Assembly (NCBI GenBank): GCA_028753945.1
Contig: JAPNXP010000005.1
Coordinates: 3,224,001-3,288,000 of the forward strand
Length of the DNA stretch: 64,000 nt
Direction of reading: 5' to 3'
From: Hexactinellida sp. DTS-2022
Taxonomy: Eukaryota; Porifera; Hexactinellida
Below the pieces are notes generated by a model. That model did no database searches, had not been told where the DNA came from, and worked only from the letters and a program-made list of their open reading frames with translations. The translations under genes were made by a program, and so were the position numbers. Shown piece by piece: positions 43,341 to 54,159 of this stretch (position 1 is the stretch's first letter; each line of letters opens with the position of its first letter).

Positions 43341-43518
43341 TGACATAATTGCTCACAAAGAAAAACAATGGAATTTTAAGAGAATAGGAAATTAATTAAT
43401 GACAGGAAAACACTTGCCTTGAGACTGATCAAATTATGTTTAAGCGTGACCTTCGTTATAAATGGCCTATTCACAACTTGATTACTTTGGATAATGGATG
43501 TGTCCAAAATCCATTATA

Positions 43519-44081
43519 CACTAACCGGCCAAAAGTATTTGAACAATGGGGATTTTAATGCACACACAATACTCGTTTGGCAACTTATTAACGGCTATCT
43601 AAACTACTCTGATATGACTATAAATAACTTAATATAGATATACATTACAAAATATTGTGATTTCAATTCAATTTTGAAAATAACCACGAAGTGGCATAAG
43701 TGTTCTGCCACGTACCACTTGTGGCATAAGTGGCACAAATTGAAATGTGGCTGTATCACAGTGGAAAATATTCGGATTGGTTTGAAATTATGCACTTAGA
43801 GTAATCAAACCATGTGGAATTCAAATCTGCTATCAGAATTAATATATTAACATTGCATCTTAATGATAACAAATTAATTATTTAATTAGCTAATTAAATA
43901 TTTAATGAGTTTAACGCCTCCATAAAAATGTAAATTTGAAAATTTTGCTGTTTTATAATACTTAACATATCGTTTCATGTAAATAGCCATTTTGTAGCAT
44001 CTACTAATGTTAATATGCTTGTATAACCTCAAATGTCTAAATGCAAATTATTGCTGTTCAAATACTTTTGGCCGGTTAGTG
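43519..44081. mobile_element. Tc1-like MITE, 563 bp, copy 2
   Basis: CACTAACCGGCCAAAAGTAT and its complement are perfect for 27 bp or more at both ends, with TA outside each. The central CCACTTGTGGCATAAGTGGC segment is the reverse complement of that in 11524-12085. This is the best-preserved copy of the family. 44090-44760 holds no gene. Confidence 0.9.
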
Positions 44082-44768
44082 TACTACTGGCCCACAAATA
44101 GTATACAGTGGGGTTGCTTTATTAGTAACCAATTTACAGGTGCAGATCAAAAGGATGGGGAATTCTACGAAGTGAAGTTCCCCCATTGTCACTTGTATGT
44201 ATATTTGACAGGTCCTAAAACAAAGTTATCAGTTATTATAACTGTTTTATTGAATAAGATTCCTAGAATTCTTACTATTAATGTGTAATTATGTATAAAT
44301 TAGTTTCGGTTAAATGAACATCGTTGGGACTCGGGAGTAAGCAAAATAAACTAATAATATCTTCGTAATTTTGAAATTTTTTGATTTTTGATGATTTTGT
44401 GGTGAATCGAATGATTTGATGATTGATTTTTTCAATATCACTTTTTTAACATATCTTTGAATGAGATAGATTTGAAATCAAAATTATTGATTTTTGTAAA
44501 GCCCTACGATGATTGTTTACTCGCTAATTTTTATACCAAATCATTATTATTATTTGTGAAAGTAATGTAATTGTTGTTTGTCTATTAGAAACTTTGAAAT
44601 GCTGAAAAGTGAACTTTTTTGTTTGTCTATTTGCAACTTTGAGTTGCTTATAGGGAACATATTTACACATGGTGATGGTACAGAAATAGGTTGCTAATAA
44701 ACCATTATTGCTATTAAGCTAGTTGCTACAATAAAATTAGTAATCAATTTCAAAAGTACCTATTAAAG

Positions 44769-45925
44769 CAGTGATTCTCAAAGTGGGCCGTAGAGTCCCC
44801 TAGGAGGCGTCTATACCACAAGGGGGCGCCACGGGTTTTAGTAGCAAAGCATCTGACAAACATCAAATCACAATTGGTGACAGGATATTCTTGAAATGAA
44901 TAACCAATAGTCAGTGTAAATTAATAAAGAATAATGAATATAATAATCAGTTTAAGTTGTTGATAATATATCAAATAACATAGTTACACTGGGGATGGCT
45001 TCCCCAATAAGAAAAATCATGATCACAATTTTGTTTTTTCATAACAAATGAATATGTGTTAAAGCGGGTAACTATATACTAGCTAAATTTAATGTTGCTT
45101 ACTTATCGGACATATATGACAAATTCAACGCAATGAACTTGCAACTTCAAGGCAGTGTATTACTCTTATTGAGTGCAAGACAGTTATCTGCTCATTTATT
45201 GGAAAACTGACCTTGTTTAAACTAAACATTGGTAGAAGAGAATTTTACCAGTTTCCCCGTTTAGCAGAGCTTGCAGTATCTGATGAAGATTTGCTCGCTT
45301 ACTGTGATCATCTTGATGAGCTCAAAATGGACATGAGTAAGCGGTTCACGGATCTCTTAAAACTGGAAATACCAGATTGGATTATTGACCCATTTTGTGT
45401 GCACGTTGAAACCGTTTCACTGAGTTTTCAAGAAGAGTTAATCGACCTGCAGAATGACTGCGAGGAGAAAGCGGGTTTTAAAATGATGGGTAATGAACAA
45501 TTTTGGCCAGCATTCTCCAAACGTAGCCAATATGCAGCATTATGGAAGAGAGCCAAATTGCTAACTTTGGCATTCCCCACATCATACCTAGTGGAGAAAG
45601 GTTTCAGTGCTGTATTTCAATTGTTAACCAAACAAAGAAATAGACTTAACATATCACAAGGTGGAGATTTGAGATTGCAGCTCACAAATATGATACCAGA
45701 CGTGAAAAGTATAATCCAGAGCAACCACACACAAGTGCACTCTTCAAACTTAGTAGTCTAAACTCTACACTCCATATTCTACACATTATTAGCACATTAT
45801 AACTGATATACGAGTAGCAAAAATATTAGAATTTCATTAGTGTGGGGCTGTGGGCGGAGGGGGGCGATGAAAAGGGTAAATAATTGCTTGGGGGGGCGTT
45901 GTGATAGATAGTTTTAGAACCACTG
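44769..45925 (+). mobile_element. hAT element, complete but internally deleted, 1157 bp
   Basis: CAGTGATTCTCAAAG and (from the right) CAGTGGTTCTAAAAC are the ends, as in Charlie/ZBED5-type hATs. TATTAAAG stands on both sides (44761-44768, 45926-45933), a perfect 8-bp duplication. Inside is only the 3' part of a transposase, so the copy is deleted and cannot move alone. Confidence 0.95.
45085..45761 (+). pseudogene. hAT transposase C-terminal half (ZBED5/SCAND3-like)
   Basis: 45213-45761 is open for 182 codons. It ends with the hAT dimerisation region: FPTSYLVEKGFSAVFQLLTK, KQRNRLNI and LRLQLTNM. Upstream, in another frame, YLSDIYDKFNAMNLQLQGS (45095-45150) is the typical preceding block, so a frameshift lies near 45160. 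The BED finger and the catalytic N-terminal half are absent. Confidence 0.85.
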
Positions 45926-45933
45926 TATTAAAG

Positions 45934-47330
45934 GATCAAAATGGCTGATTCAGAGATTACCCTAATATGTTCAGTCGATAGCAACAGTATATACGTAGAT
46001 AAATTACCCCTTGAACCGGATCAATAGAAGACTAATGGTATAGGGTTGTTACTGATTAAGTGATCCGGATAAAACTTGGGTTTCGATTTAGCAGAGTGAG
46101 TGTGGGAAGGATTGTCAAAAGTTCAGGTCATGACCTGAAGTGACCTGAGGCAATTTTTCTTAAGGACAAAGCCCCTTGAATAAAAAAAATGAATTGATTT
46201 CAAGTTTGATAGCGTTTTTGGACTGTATTATGTGGTAGTAGTTTACCTGGGAAATAGAATTGATTTAGCTTGTATTACTATAGAGTTATTTACTAAATAT
46301 AATTTATCCTATATGAATCAATATAGCCGTTGCCAAATGATATCAATACAACAGTATACAGATAACTTAATTTGAGGTTGTATTTAAACTCTAATTGTCT
46401 GGGATTGAATGACCCTAGGAAGCATTTGTTGAATTTCTTCATATTTCATTTTTAATGTAGATTTTCCTAATATTTGTACTATTGGTGGATAATTTTCATA
46501 ACTAAATTAATATCAATTTCTATATCTTTAAAATGTGTATTCTAAAACTAGCATCAGACGCTAAATTCGATAAGGAACAACTTTGCAATTGATTTTAAGT
46601 CTCTATCTTTTATATTTCTTGAGATAACGACCAACGACCATCTTTTTAGGGAGAAAATATTTTTGGACAAGATTACGACACTGAGCCACTTCTGTGGACT
46701 TTCGTCACCCAAAATTGTCTTACGTCACCCAAAAATTATCGGATTGAAATTTACTTCATATTCGGTAGGTTTACACAGGTACAACCCTTATTTGAACAAT
46801 TTTTAATTTTTGGTCAGATCGAAAGGACAATCTCCTTAAAGACCTGAACTGACCTGACCAAATGTAAGTTTGATCTAAGTTGAGTATTAATTGGTCACTT
46901 TTAGGTAATTAGCCTCCAAATTAAGTTTATATTCATTGATTTGAATGTAAAACACGTACTAAAGTAGAACGACCCTTTTGCTAATTTAAATACGATTCAA
47001 TTTCGAAATTTATGAACAGTCGTTAGTCCAAATTAGCATGTATGCATTTGTCCAAATTTGTCATGTTGTCGTTAGTCCAAATTATAAATTGGCTATAGTC
47101 CATAATACTTGCTTCATTCAAAAATCCTACCATTCACAAACAGACTTGAAATAGTCGTTTATAACTTATTAATATGCCAGTGTGGGTTTATTGTATACAA
47201 GTTGCCACGATCGTAATTTGAACCTGCTAGAATAAGAGTGTTAAAATATAACTGTTTACTAATAATAGTATCTATTGACATACAAAATACTACCTATAAA
47301 GCATTATAATTTTACACATCAAAAAACTAA
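45934..47330. other. No gene; an AGGTCA-type palindrome
   Basis: 46122-46139 is a perfect 18-bp palindrome, TTCAGGTCATGACCTGAA, followed by GTGACCTGA; GACCTGAACTGACCTGACC is at about 46840-46858. The two could be the ends of a decayed element. The rest is featureless. Confidence 0.5.
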
Positions 47331-47344
47331 TTATTTATGGAATA

Positions 47345-48735
47345 CGAGACTGAAGAGTATCGACGCAAAGGAGGTAAATTGCTTCTACCCCTAATAGATA
47401 CAAATATTTCTTGAACAGCAGACCGACATCAACTTGCATTTACTTCAAATGCGTGCTTTTCAGGAAAGCTTGCAAAGGGTCTGCTTTTTGCAATATTTCC
47501 TAAGTCAGAGCATAATCACGATGTGAAGCATAGGCAGGAAAATGGCAGAATCCTCCAGAGAAATATCCAACGATGTTACTAGGGCAGAACCTTCAACTCA
47601 TCAAATCACTTTCAAAGAATGTAAATCCTTAATGTAAATAGCAAGATGTGCCTCTCAGCCTAAAATCCCTAATTATGTAATTGAATTTTTCGAGATGTTA
47701 CCAACGACAAACTTCGCAATAAATTTAAAGGGTTTTCAATTTTTATCTCAATTGGAATACACACCATTTCAGGTACACATTGTCTAATGACGAATAAAGA
47801 CGAGGAACTGTATAACGCAGTCATCCTAAAGATAAAGGAACTTATCCCTCAATTACAACCTACAAGCACAACGTCTGATTGGGAAATAGGATCACGGAAT
47901 GCATTCAAACATGATTATCCAGGAACCAGACCTTTTGGATGCTGGTTCCACTATACACAAGCGATATAGAAAAATATAGAAAAACATGGTTTGGCACCCA
48001 GTTATCGAGATATAGTAGAACTGAAATCATATGTGCAGCAAATAATTACTATTCTTTTCTTACCAGGTGATTTAATCCATTCCAACTACTCTATTCTCCA
48101 AGTTCAGTTACACATAGAAAAGTTGAAACTCGATGATTTTCTGAAATATTTTAAAAGATTTTGGTGGTTAATTCAATTTAAACCAAGTGAGCTATCAATT
48201 TTTGATTTAGAGAATGGGACTAACAACGGTGCTGAAAGCTATCACGGACATCTAAAATCTTTATTCAATCAAGTCTCCCGCAAATATGGAAATTTATGGA
48301 TACTCTAAATAACACAATTGCAGAAAGACAATGAAATCTCTCGATTGGAACAAGGCAAAGATATTACTAGACCAAGGAAAATACACTTCAGGTAAACATG
48401 GAGTATAGAATAGTTTGTAAAGAAAAACTCAGAAGTGGAATCTATAATCCATGGGAATCTTTGGATGCCATTAGCCGAACATTAACAAAAACTGTCTCAT
48501 TTGATAATTCTTCTGTTTTTGATGGCACTGATGACTCTGATGTAGGTGAAGAAGATCCAAAACAGCTTCACAAATCTCATGGCATGGGTTGTTTGTCTTG
48601 GTGAGCGGCATGATACCTGGATATTCCTTCCATGTAAACATGCAAATTGTTGATAGCGATGTACTCAAGCCATTTCACAACTGGAAAATATTTGTCCAAC
48701 ATGCAAAACTCCAATTGTGCACACGTTTTAAATAT
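47345..48735 (+). pseudogene. MULE transposase relic ending in a RING-like segment
   Basis: A weak FLYWCH-like start (SEHNHDVKHRQENGRILQRN, about 47510-47570) is followed by the catalytic region: TSTTSDWEIGSRNAF (second Asp), RPFGCWFHYTQAI (47787-47969) and a stop, then SELSIFDLENGTNNGAESYH (Glu) to about 48300. Near 48590-48720 one frame gives VVCLGERHDTWIFLPCKHAN and ENICPTCKTPIV, the cysteine/histidine spacing of a RING finger. Frameshifts and stops occur throughout. A MULE of this type fused to RING is unusual to me. The subfamily differs from the other three MULEs here. Confidence 0.7.
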
Positions 48736-49102
48736 TCCTAAACTGAAAAATAAATATCAATTATATTTTCAATCTTAGCCTAACCTCTTAAATACATTTT
48801 TCCATTTCTAAATTACTTTCAATCCTTAATATTTCCATTATTTATTGTATTTAATTTCATATCTTGCAATTAAACTACTTGTTCGTCCTAATGACAAATG
48901 GCTTCATTTACGTTACTTCGTAGGATTCCTAAGCTACTAAGAGTTATGTTCGAATGTTTTATAAGTATCATCTCTTACTAATCACAAATATAAAGGCTTC
49001 AAGTTATTGAAAATTCTATTTTGTGGCAACCATTGACTATAATACTATGCATCTCGAAATGTGTGGTCCACTGTGGAGAACACCCAAGTAGGAATTATGC
49101 TA

Positions 49103-49287
49103 CAGTCGAAACCGGTTTATTCTAACTCGGGTTATTCTAACTTATCGGTTTATTCTAACTATTAGTAATGCAATTTTTGTAAGAAATTCCAAATATACTG
49201 TATTTTTCATCGGTTTTTTCTGACTATCGGTTTTCTCTAACAATTTTTATCAGAAAAGAAATGGTTAGAAAAAACCGGTTTAAACTG
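49103..49287. mobile_element. Complete TA-flanked MITE, 185 bp
   Basis: CAGTCGAAACCGGTTTATTC and, from the right, CAGTTTAAACCGGTTTTTTC match at 21 of 24 positions with TA outside both. Internal TCGGTTTATTCTAACT repeats. 48740-49100 and 49290-49660 contain no gene. Confidence 0.9.
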
Positions 49288-49759
49288 TACTATGTTCTCA
49301 GTAGTTTCAATTGATGTATATAAGAAATACGCTTAGCGAGGAATATGCTTACTTCTATAAATATTATGTTCAGATAACTGATATCTGTTAATTTTCACCG
49401 AATTTTCTATTAGACAGAATTTTTATACTAATAACCCAGTAATTTCTAAATTATTAAGAAATTATAAAGTCCGGTTGGTAAATATCAAGTTCACTATATC
49501 TTGCTTATCTCTATTGCATTTTAGCATCCTAGTATCAGTAAACAACTCAGCATGACTCAAAATATTTCGGATTTTACCCTATAAAACTATAGAGAAAACG
49601 CATTTCAAAGTTTTTAGCGTTTCTTTCCCAATATCAAGACAATATAAGGACAAATAATAACAAATAATGAGATAAAGAAAGGTCGGAGACACGTTTGGAG
49701 TCTTCACACTCCTCGCAGAAATAATCGACATCAGTCCAATCGGAGATATTGTTGATGCC

Positions 49760-50868
49760 CAGTGGCCGATTATCATTGAGGCTAATGAGGCTGAAGCCTC
49801 AGTCCTCATAATTTGGGGGGCCTCAAAATAATATGATGAGTCTAAACCCCCATACTATTTATACTATTCTGCCTGCCCCCCAGGTTAGATAATGAACTGC
49901 GTCGTTGTACAATAAACGGTGATGAGGATTCTTAAATTATATTTACACATAATGATAATGTTAAGATTGTTTGTAATTTATAAAAATGTAATTTCCTCAA
50001 TTTTGTGAAATCATATTCTAGAAATTTCAGGTTGTTTCTAGAATTCGAATGTGTTGTTTCTTCATGACTTAATCATTGAATTGGCAATCAAGCAACATTT
50101 GATTCCTTAACATTATATATTCAATATTATTCACCATTAGCTGTTAAATTATATGTTTCTTACGTGTATGAGGTCAGGTAATCGGTATTATATTAATTTT
50201 CCCATTTACAAATTATAATATGAATATTTACTGTTGTTGCTTACAAAAATAGGTAATCAAATTAATGAAAATTCATAATCAACCTAAAAGTTGGCATTCA
50301 ACGGATTTAATAGGTAAACAGTGTGCTGAACACGAATTTCGTATTAACAAATTTATAATATGAATATTTGTTGTTGTTGTTCACACAAATAGGTAAACAA
50401 ATTAATGAAATTCTTAATCAAACTTGAAGGACGTGTAATTTAAGTTTATAAAAAGTTCTATGACAAATATTACTAACTATGTAATCAACGGCCCAGTGGT
50501 GAATCTAGACTTTTAACTCAGGGCGGTAGGGGGGGGGGACTAACGAAGTACAATTGAAGTCAGGGGGGGAGTATTTATATTTCGCTATAGTAAATTAAAC
50601 CCCCCCCATAAGCGAAGGGTCTGAAGTAATCTCAGGGGGGTCCTTTTGTAAAAAATAATTTCAGGGGGAGTATAAATGAAACCTGCAACGGTCGCTACGC
50701 GGCCGTTAACTTGAGGTGCCGAGCACCGATCTGTCTCAAAGCGACCGAGTCCAAAGGGCTCGTCGGTATTATGTAGAAACTTATTATTCAGCAAAAAATG
50801 TGTCAGTATCTAAGAGGGGCCTCAAAGGCAATTAGCCTCAGGCCCCAAGTGCAGTTAATCCGCCACTG
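49760..50868. mobile_element. hAT element, 1109 bp, perfect 8-bp duplication
   Basis: CAGTGGCCGATTA and, inward from the right, CAGTGGCGGATTA are the ends. TTGATGCC flanks both (49752-49759, 50869-50876). It carries no transposase but contains a later HINE-like element (50195-50765) and a C/G-tract repeat (50500-50685). Confidence 0.95.
50195..50765. mobile_element. HINE/pearl-like element, copy 4, nested in the hAT
   Basis: Two core units (AGGTAATCAAATTAATGAAA at 50251, AGGTAAACAAATTAATGAAA at 50391) are 140 bp apart. 50688-50765 is the hairpin tail (GGTGC-CGA-GCACC, then AAGCGACCGAGTCC and GGGCTCG). Between them lies the G-tract repeat 50500-50685. No head or microsatellite is present. Confidence 0.55.
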
Positions 50869-51221
50869 TTGATGCCCACGCATCGCCCGTGGAACCATCG
50901 GTCACAAAATTCACAATTTTTATATTATAAAGAAACAAACTAGTACGATTTGATTGGGGAATTGAAGCTGAAAAATGTTTCAAAATAACATCAAACTGCT
51001 GCCTAAATGTTCTCTAAGTAATCTAGAAAGATATGCAATTTTAACAAAAAAATTTATAAGCCAAAATTCTGGCCCAATGCTGGTGCACTAGCGTTAATAG
51101 TACCAATATATCCCCAACCCAAAATCACAAACATGCATACTCATTGTGAAAATATGACGTCATCATGATAATTAAAAAAATTAAAATAGGTAACTTTTGT
51201 TTTGAAAAAATTAATAGTTTT

Positions 51222-51331
51222 CTCCTTCGAGAGGCACAAAGTGCCGAGTTTAGCACACAACAACTGCGAAGCGCTTATTGTGTGGAGTGCGACACGTCGC
51301 GAAGCGGTCTAGCTAGCGAAGCGCCCTAGTC
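51222..51331. repeat. GC mini-hairpin cluster, homologous to 21719-21830
   Basis: CCTTCGAGAGGCACAAAGTG, GCACACAACAACTGCGAAGC, GACACGTCGCGAAGCGGTC and CTAGCTAGCGAAGCGCCCTA repeat the order of hairpins of 21719-21830, with AAA or GAA loops. 50920-51220 has no gene. Confidence 0.75.
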
Positions 51332-51570
51332 AGGGGTTTATCTAGGATTTTCGTGGCTGGCACTTTATTATGGAGGTATAAATTTTTCGGCACCCTAAAG
51401 GTATTAGCCATAATACATAATCAGTAGAATTCAATGATGCGCATTATTTTACGGAAGTAAATTGCTACGGTGCACAAACAGTTGTATATCAAACCATTTC
51501 TGGACCAGAAAATCTGGCCATACACCCGGCAACTAATTAAGTGCCAACCCGGCACCTAAATCGAATCGCA
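51332..51570. repeat. Dispersed repeat starting AGGGGTTTATCTAGG, copy 2
   Basis: It shares AAAGGTATTAGCCATAATAC and TAAGTGCCAACCCGGCACC with 38426-38620. Its start AGGGGTTTATCTAGG and GGCACTT reappear at 51835-51868. Confidence 0.6.
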
Positions 51571-51852
51571 ATTCACGCACTTTTTCAACACAACTGATGC
51601 CTGGGGCCTTATTCACTAAACTACTTAAACTTAAACCTAAACTTTTACTTATACTTAAACTAAGCAATTACTTAGTTTTTATTAAGTATAAGTATACTTC
51701 TTAAACTTAACTTAGTACTTAGTTTTACTTAGTATATATGCAAAAACTAAGTACAATACTAAGTACAATATTTTTATTTAGTTTGCCATAAAACTAAGTT
51801 TTATTCTGAAAATTGGTTGAACTTTTGTTGGTCCCAGGGGTTTATCTAGGTG

Positions 51853-51882
51853 CCTGGCCGGCACTTATAAGTGCCGGCCAGG
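51853..51882. repeat. Perfect 30-bp palindrome
   Basis: The half CCTGGCCGGCACTTA is followed by its exact complement. It lies where AGGGGTTTATCTAGG and GGGGCCTTATTTACTAAAC meet, so it probably arose as a junction between repeat ends. Confidence 0.85.
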
Positions 51883-52750
51883 GGCCTTATTTACTAAACT
51901 ACTTAAACTTATACTTATACTTAAACTAAGTAAAAACTAAGTATATAGCCAAAACCTTGGTAAAACTAAGTATTATTCCTTATACTTAGCAAAAAACTAA
52001 GTCGGTATTCACAAAGCAAAACTAAGAGAAAATACTTAGTTTTTGTACAATACTTAGTTTCATACTTAGTTTTGTCTAAAACTAAGTATAGTACTTAGTT
52101 TTTTGACCAAATTTACTTAAGATTTCAAGTTAAAATCGGAGGACACTTAAGTTTACATATTCATTAAATTATTAACTTATCGAAGATATTTAGAAAAATA
52201 TTTGTGTAAATGCATCAAGTTTGAATCTTAAATAATATAATATTGATAAGCATAACAAAAGTTCAACCAATTTTCAGAACAAAACTTAGTTTTATGGCAG
52301 GCCAAGTATCCCCTGGAAATCTAAAGTATACTTGGACACGTTAGTCTGTCTCATAATACCCCTTCCAATTATCTATTGTTTAAGACAAAGTTTGACTCTC
52401 TAGCTTATATACTTCCCGAGATACAGCAAGGTATGTGGATATGGAACTAAACGACAAATAATTGACCATAACATTCATAATTTTCAGAATGATGAAACAT
52501 TCCAGAAAATTATGATTAGTCACTCGAGAAATATTTTTAATCAATCACGTAATTGCTTAAAGCTCTCTGTCGCCCCCGTGCTAGTAGTTAGTACTAACTA
52601 TATAGGCATTAACATCGCATTGATAACTACCCAAATTTCAGATCTGACTCTGTTTATAGGAAAATTTCAATTAATGTTGTGGTCAATCATTTGTCCTTTA
52701 GTTCCATATCCACATACCTTGCTGTATCTCGGGAAGTATATAAGCTAGAG

Positions 52751-52903
52751 CAGGTGTGTCAAACTCGATTCGAATAGTGGGCCAATTTCATAGTCCCAGC
52801 CCTTTACCCGGGCCATATTCCAGATATTTTAATGGATTGCGGGCCAAATCTAAGCAACCGGAGGGCCACAAATGGCCCGCGGGCCACCAGTTTGACACGC
52901 CTG
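52751..52903. mobile_element. hAT-type MITE, 153 bp, perfect 8-bp duplication
   Basis: CAGGTGTGTCAAACT and (from the right) CAGGCGTGTCAAACT are the ends; AGCTAGAG flanks both (52743-52750, 52904-52911). Same family as 37408-37561, in the opposite orientation. Its insertion broke an inverted arm of the foldback, so it is the younger. Confidence 0.95.
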
Positions 52904-53227
52904 AGCTAGAGAGTCAAACTTTGTCTTAAACAATAGATAATTGGAAGGGGTATTATGAGACAGACTAACGTGCCCAAGTATACTTTAGATTTCCAGGGGA
53001 TACTTGGCCTTATGGCAAACTAAATAAAAATATTGTACTTAGTATTGTACTTAGTTTTTGCATATATACTAAGTAAAACTAAGTATTAAGTTAAGTTTAA
53101 GAAGTATACTTATACTTAATAAAAACTAAGTAATTGCTTAGTTTAAGTATAAGTAAAAGTTTAAGTTTAAGTTTAAGTAGTTTAGTGAATAAGGCCCCAG
53201 CTGGCCCTAGTGGATACTAATTGTTGA

Positions 53228-53254
53228 TGTTCATATACTTTTGACCGGGAAGTG
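53228..53254. mobile_element. Solo end of the Tc1-like MITE family
   Basis: TGTTCATATACTTTTGACCG then GGAAGTG and TA corresponds to the right end of 55752-56310. No left end. The region to 53970 has no recognised gene; the 118-codon frame at 53723-54079 runs into a MITE and is not real. Confidence 0.5.
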
Positions 53255-53973
53255 TACTTCTACCTTAGTGAAGTTGCATTATATCTAACTCAACATTTCC
53301 TGGCTTAAGATTTGAAATATCTCTTCCATATAACTTAGCCAATTTGAGCGGTAGTAGGTGAGCCACATTGTACCTAATAACTTCAAACTCTTGATAGTAT
53401 CGAAGGCATGCTATCTTGCTCAAATAAATGTATTAATTATGAATAGAAAGTCACCAATTAGCTATCGATTTCCACTTAAAGATAAGCTCTAACTATAATG
53501 TAATTTAAATTAGCAAAAGCTTTTCTGCATTTTCTGTAGGAACCTTAAAATTATCACTGGAATACCTACCCAAGATTTTCTGCCACTTTCCAAAATGTTG
53601 ACTATTAAAGTGTTTCAGAAAACTGAATTGATCCTGAATGGTATTTAATTAACTCTTAGTAATTTTTTGCTAACATAATATGGCAGAATACTCCACTCGT
53701 AGTCAAACTTGTCACACTATATTTGGCGATCCTGAATTATAGCAAGAAAAACAAGTTCCGAACAAAACTAGCTGTCTACAACCACAATCTAAAGATTAGA
53801 GTAAACTGTAAAAATATGGGAAACACAAACGTAAAGCAAAATGATATTGCAAAAAACCTTACGCAGTTAATAGTAGGAACAGCGGCGTGGCTAGACCTTG
53901 AATTCAACCTGGGCATACCAGGGGAACTCATTCACTTTTGGGCACGACCCTGGGTATTATTGTTCTTTGTAGT

Positions 53974-54153
53974 CAGTGCCGGCGCTAGCGAGGTACCACT
54001 GGTGGGGCACAGGTGGAGCACAGCCTGCCACAAGTGGGGCACAGCTTACTTCAGGTGGGTCACACTAACATTAATTTAAGCCTGTGTCCCACCTAAGGTG
54101 GGACATGAGGTGGGGCACAGGCCCCACCTGGCGCCACCCTCCTGCCGCCACTG
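53974..54153. mobile_element. hAT-type MITE, 180 bp
   Basis: CAGTGCCGGCGCTAG and (from the right) CAGTGGCGGCAGGAG are weak inverted ends. TTTGTAGT and TTTGTAAT flank it (7 of 8). GTGGGGCACAG repeats fill the inside. Confidence 0.8.
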
Positions 54154-54159
54154 TTTGTA

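Larger units (their letters stand above)
49664..50915 (-). pseudogene. PHD-finger exon split by a hAT insertion
   Basis: Reading leftward from 50915: CEFCDRWFHGRCVGI, then the 49760-50868 element, then NNISDWTDVDYFCEECEDSK to about 49690. Joined over one copy of the duplicated TTGATGCC, the frame is continuous and gives the second half of a PHD finger (CxxC-WFHxxC...FCxxC) followed by an open tail. A TAA lies about 12 bases upstream of the first cysteine, and no acceptor AG is near, so the first CxxC is lost or in another exon. Confidence 0.7.
51601..53200. mobile_element. Nested foldback element rich in ACTTAGT
   Basis: CTGGGGCCTTATTCACTAAA at 51601 is mirrored to 53200, with arms of about 190 bp of ACTTAAACTTA/AAAACTAAGT sequence. 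The left arm is interrupted between about 51795 and 52305 by a second structure, itself with inverted ends (TAAAACTAAGTTTTATTCTG... and complement). Deeper, 52306-52480 pairs with 52672-53010. A 153-bp hAT MITE sits in the right arm (52751-52903). GGGCCTTATTCACTAAA-like ends suggest a PIF/Harbinger-type MITE, but no 3-bp duplication is clear. Confidence 0.8.

Noticed and set aside
53723-54079. 118-codon plus-strand frame
   Set aside because: The second half runs into a hAT MITE (53974-54153); the first half has no motif.
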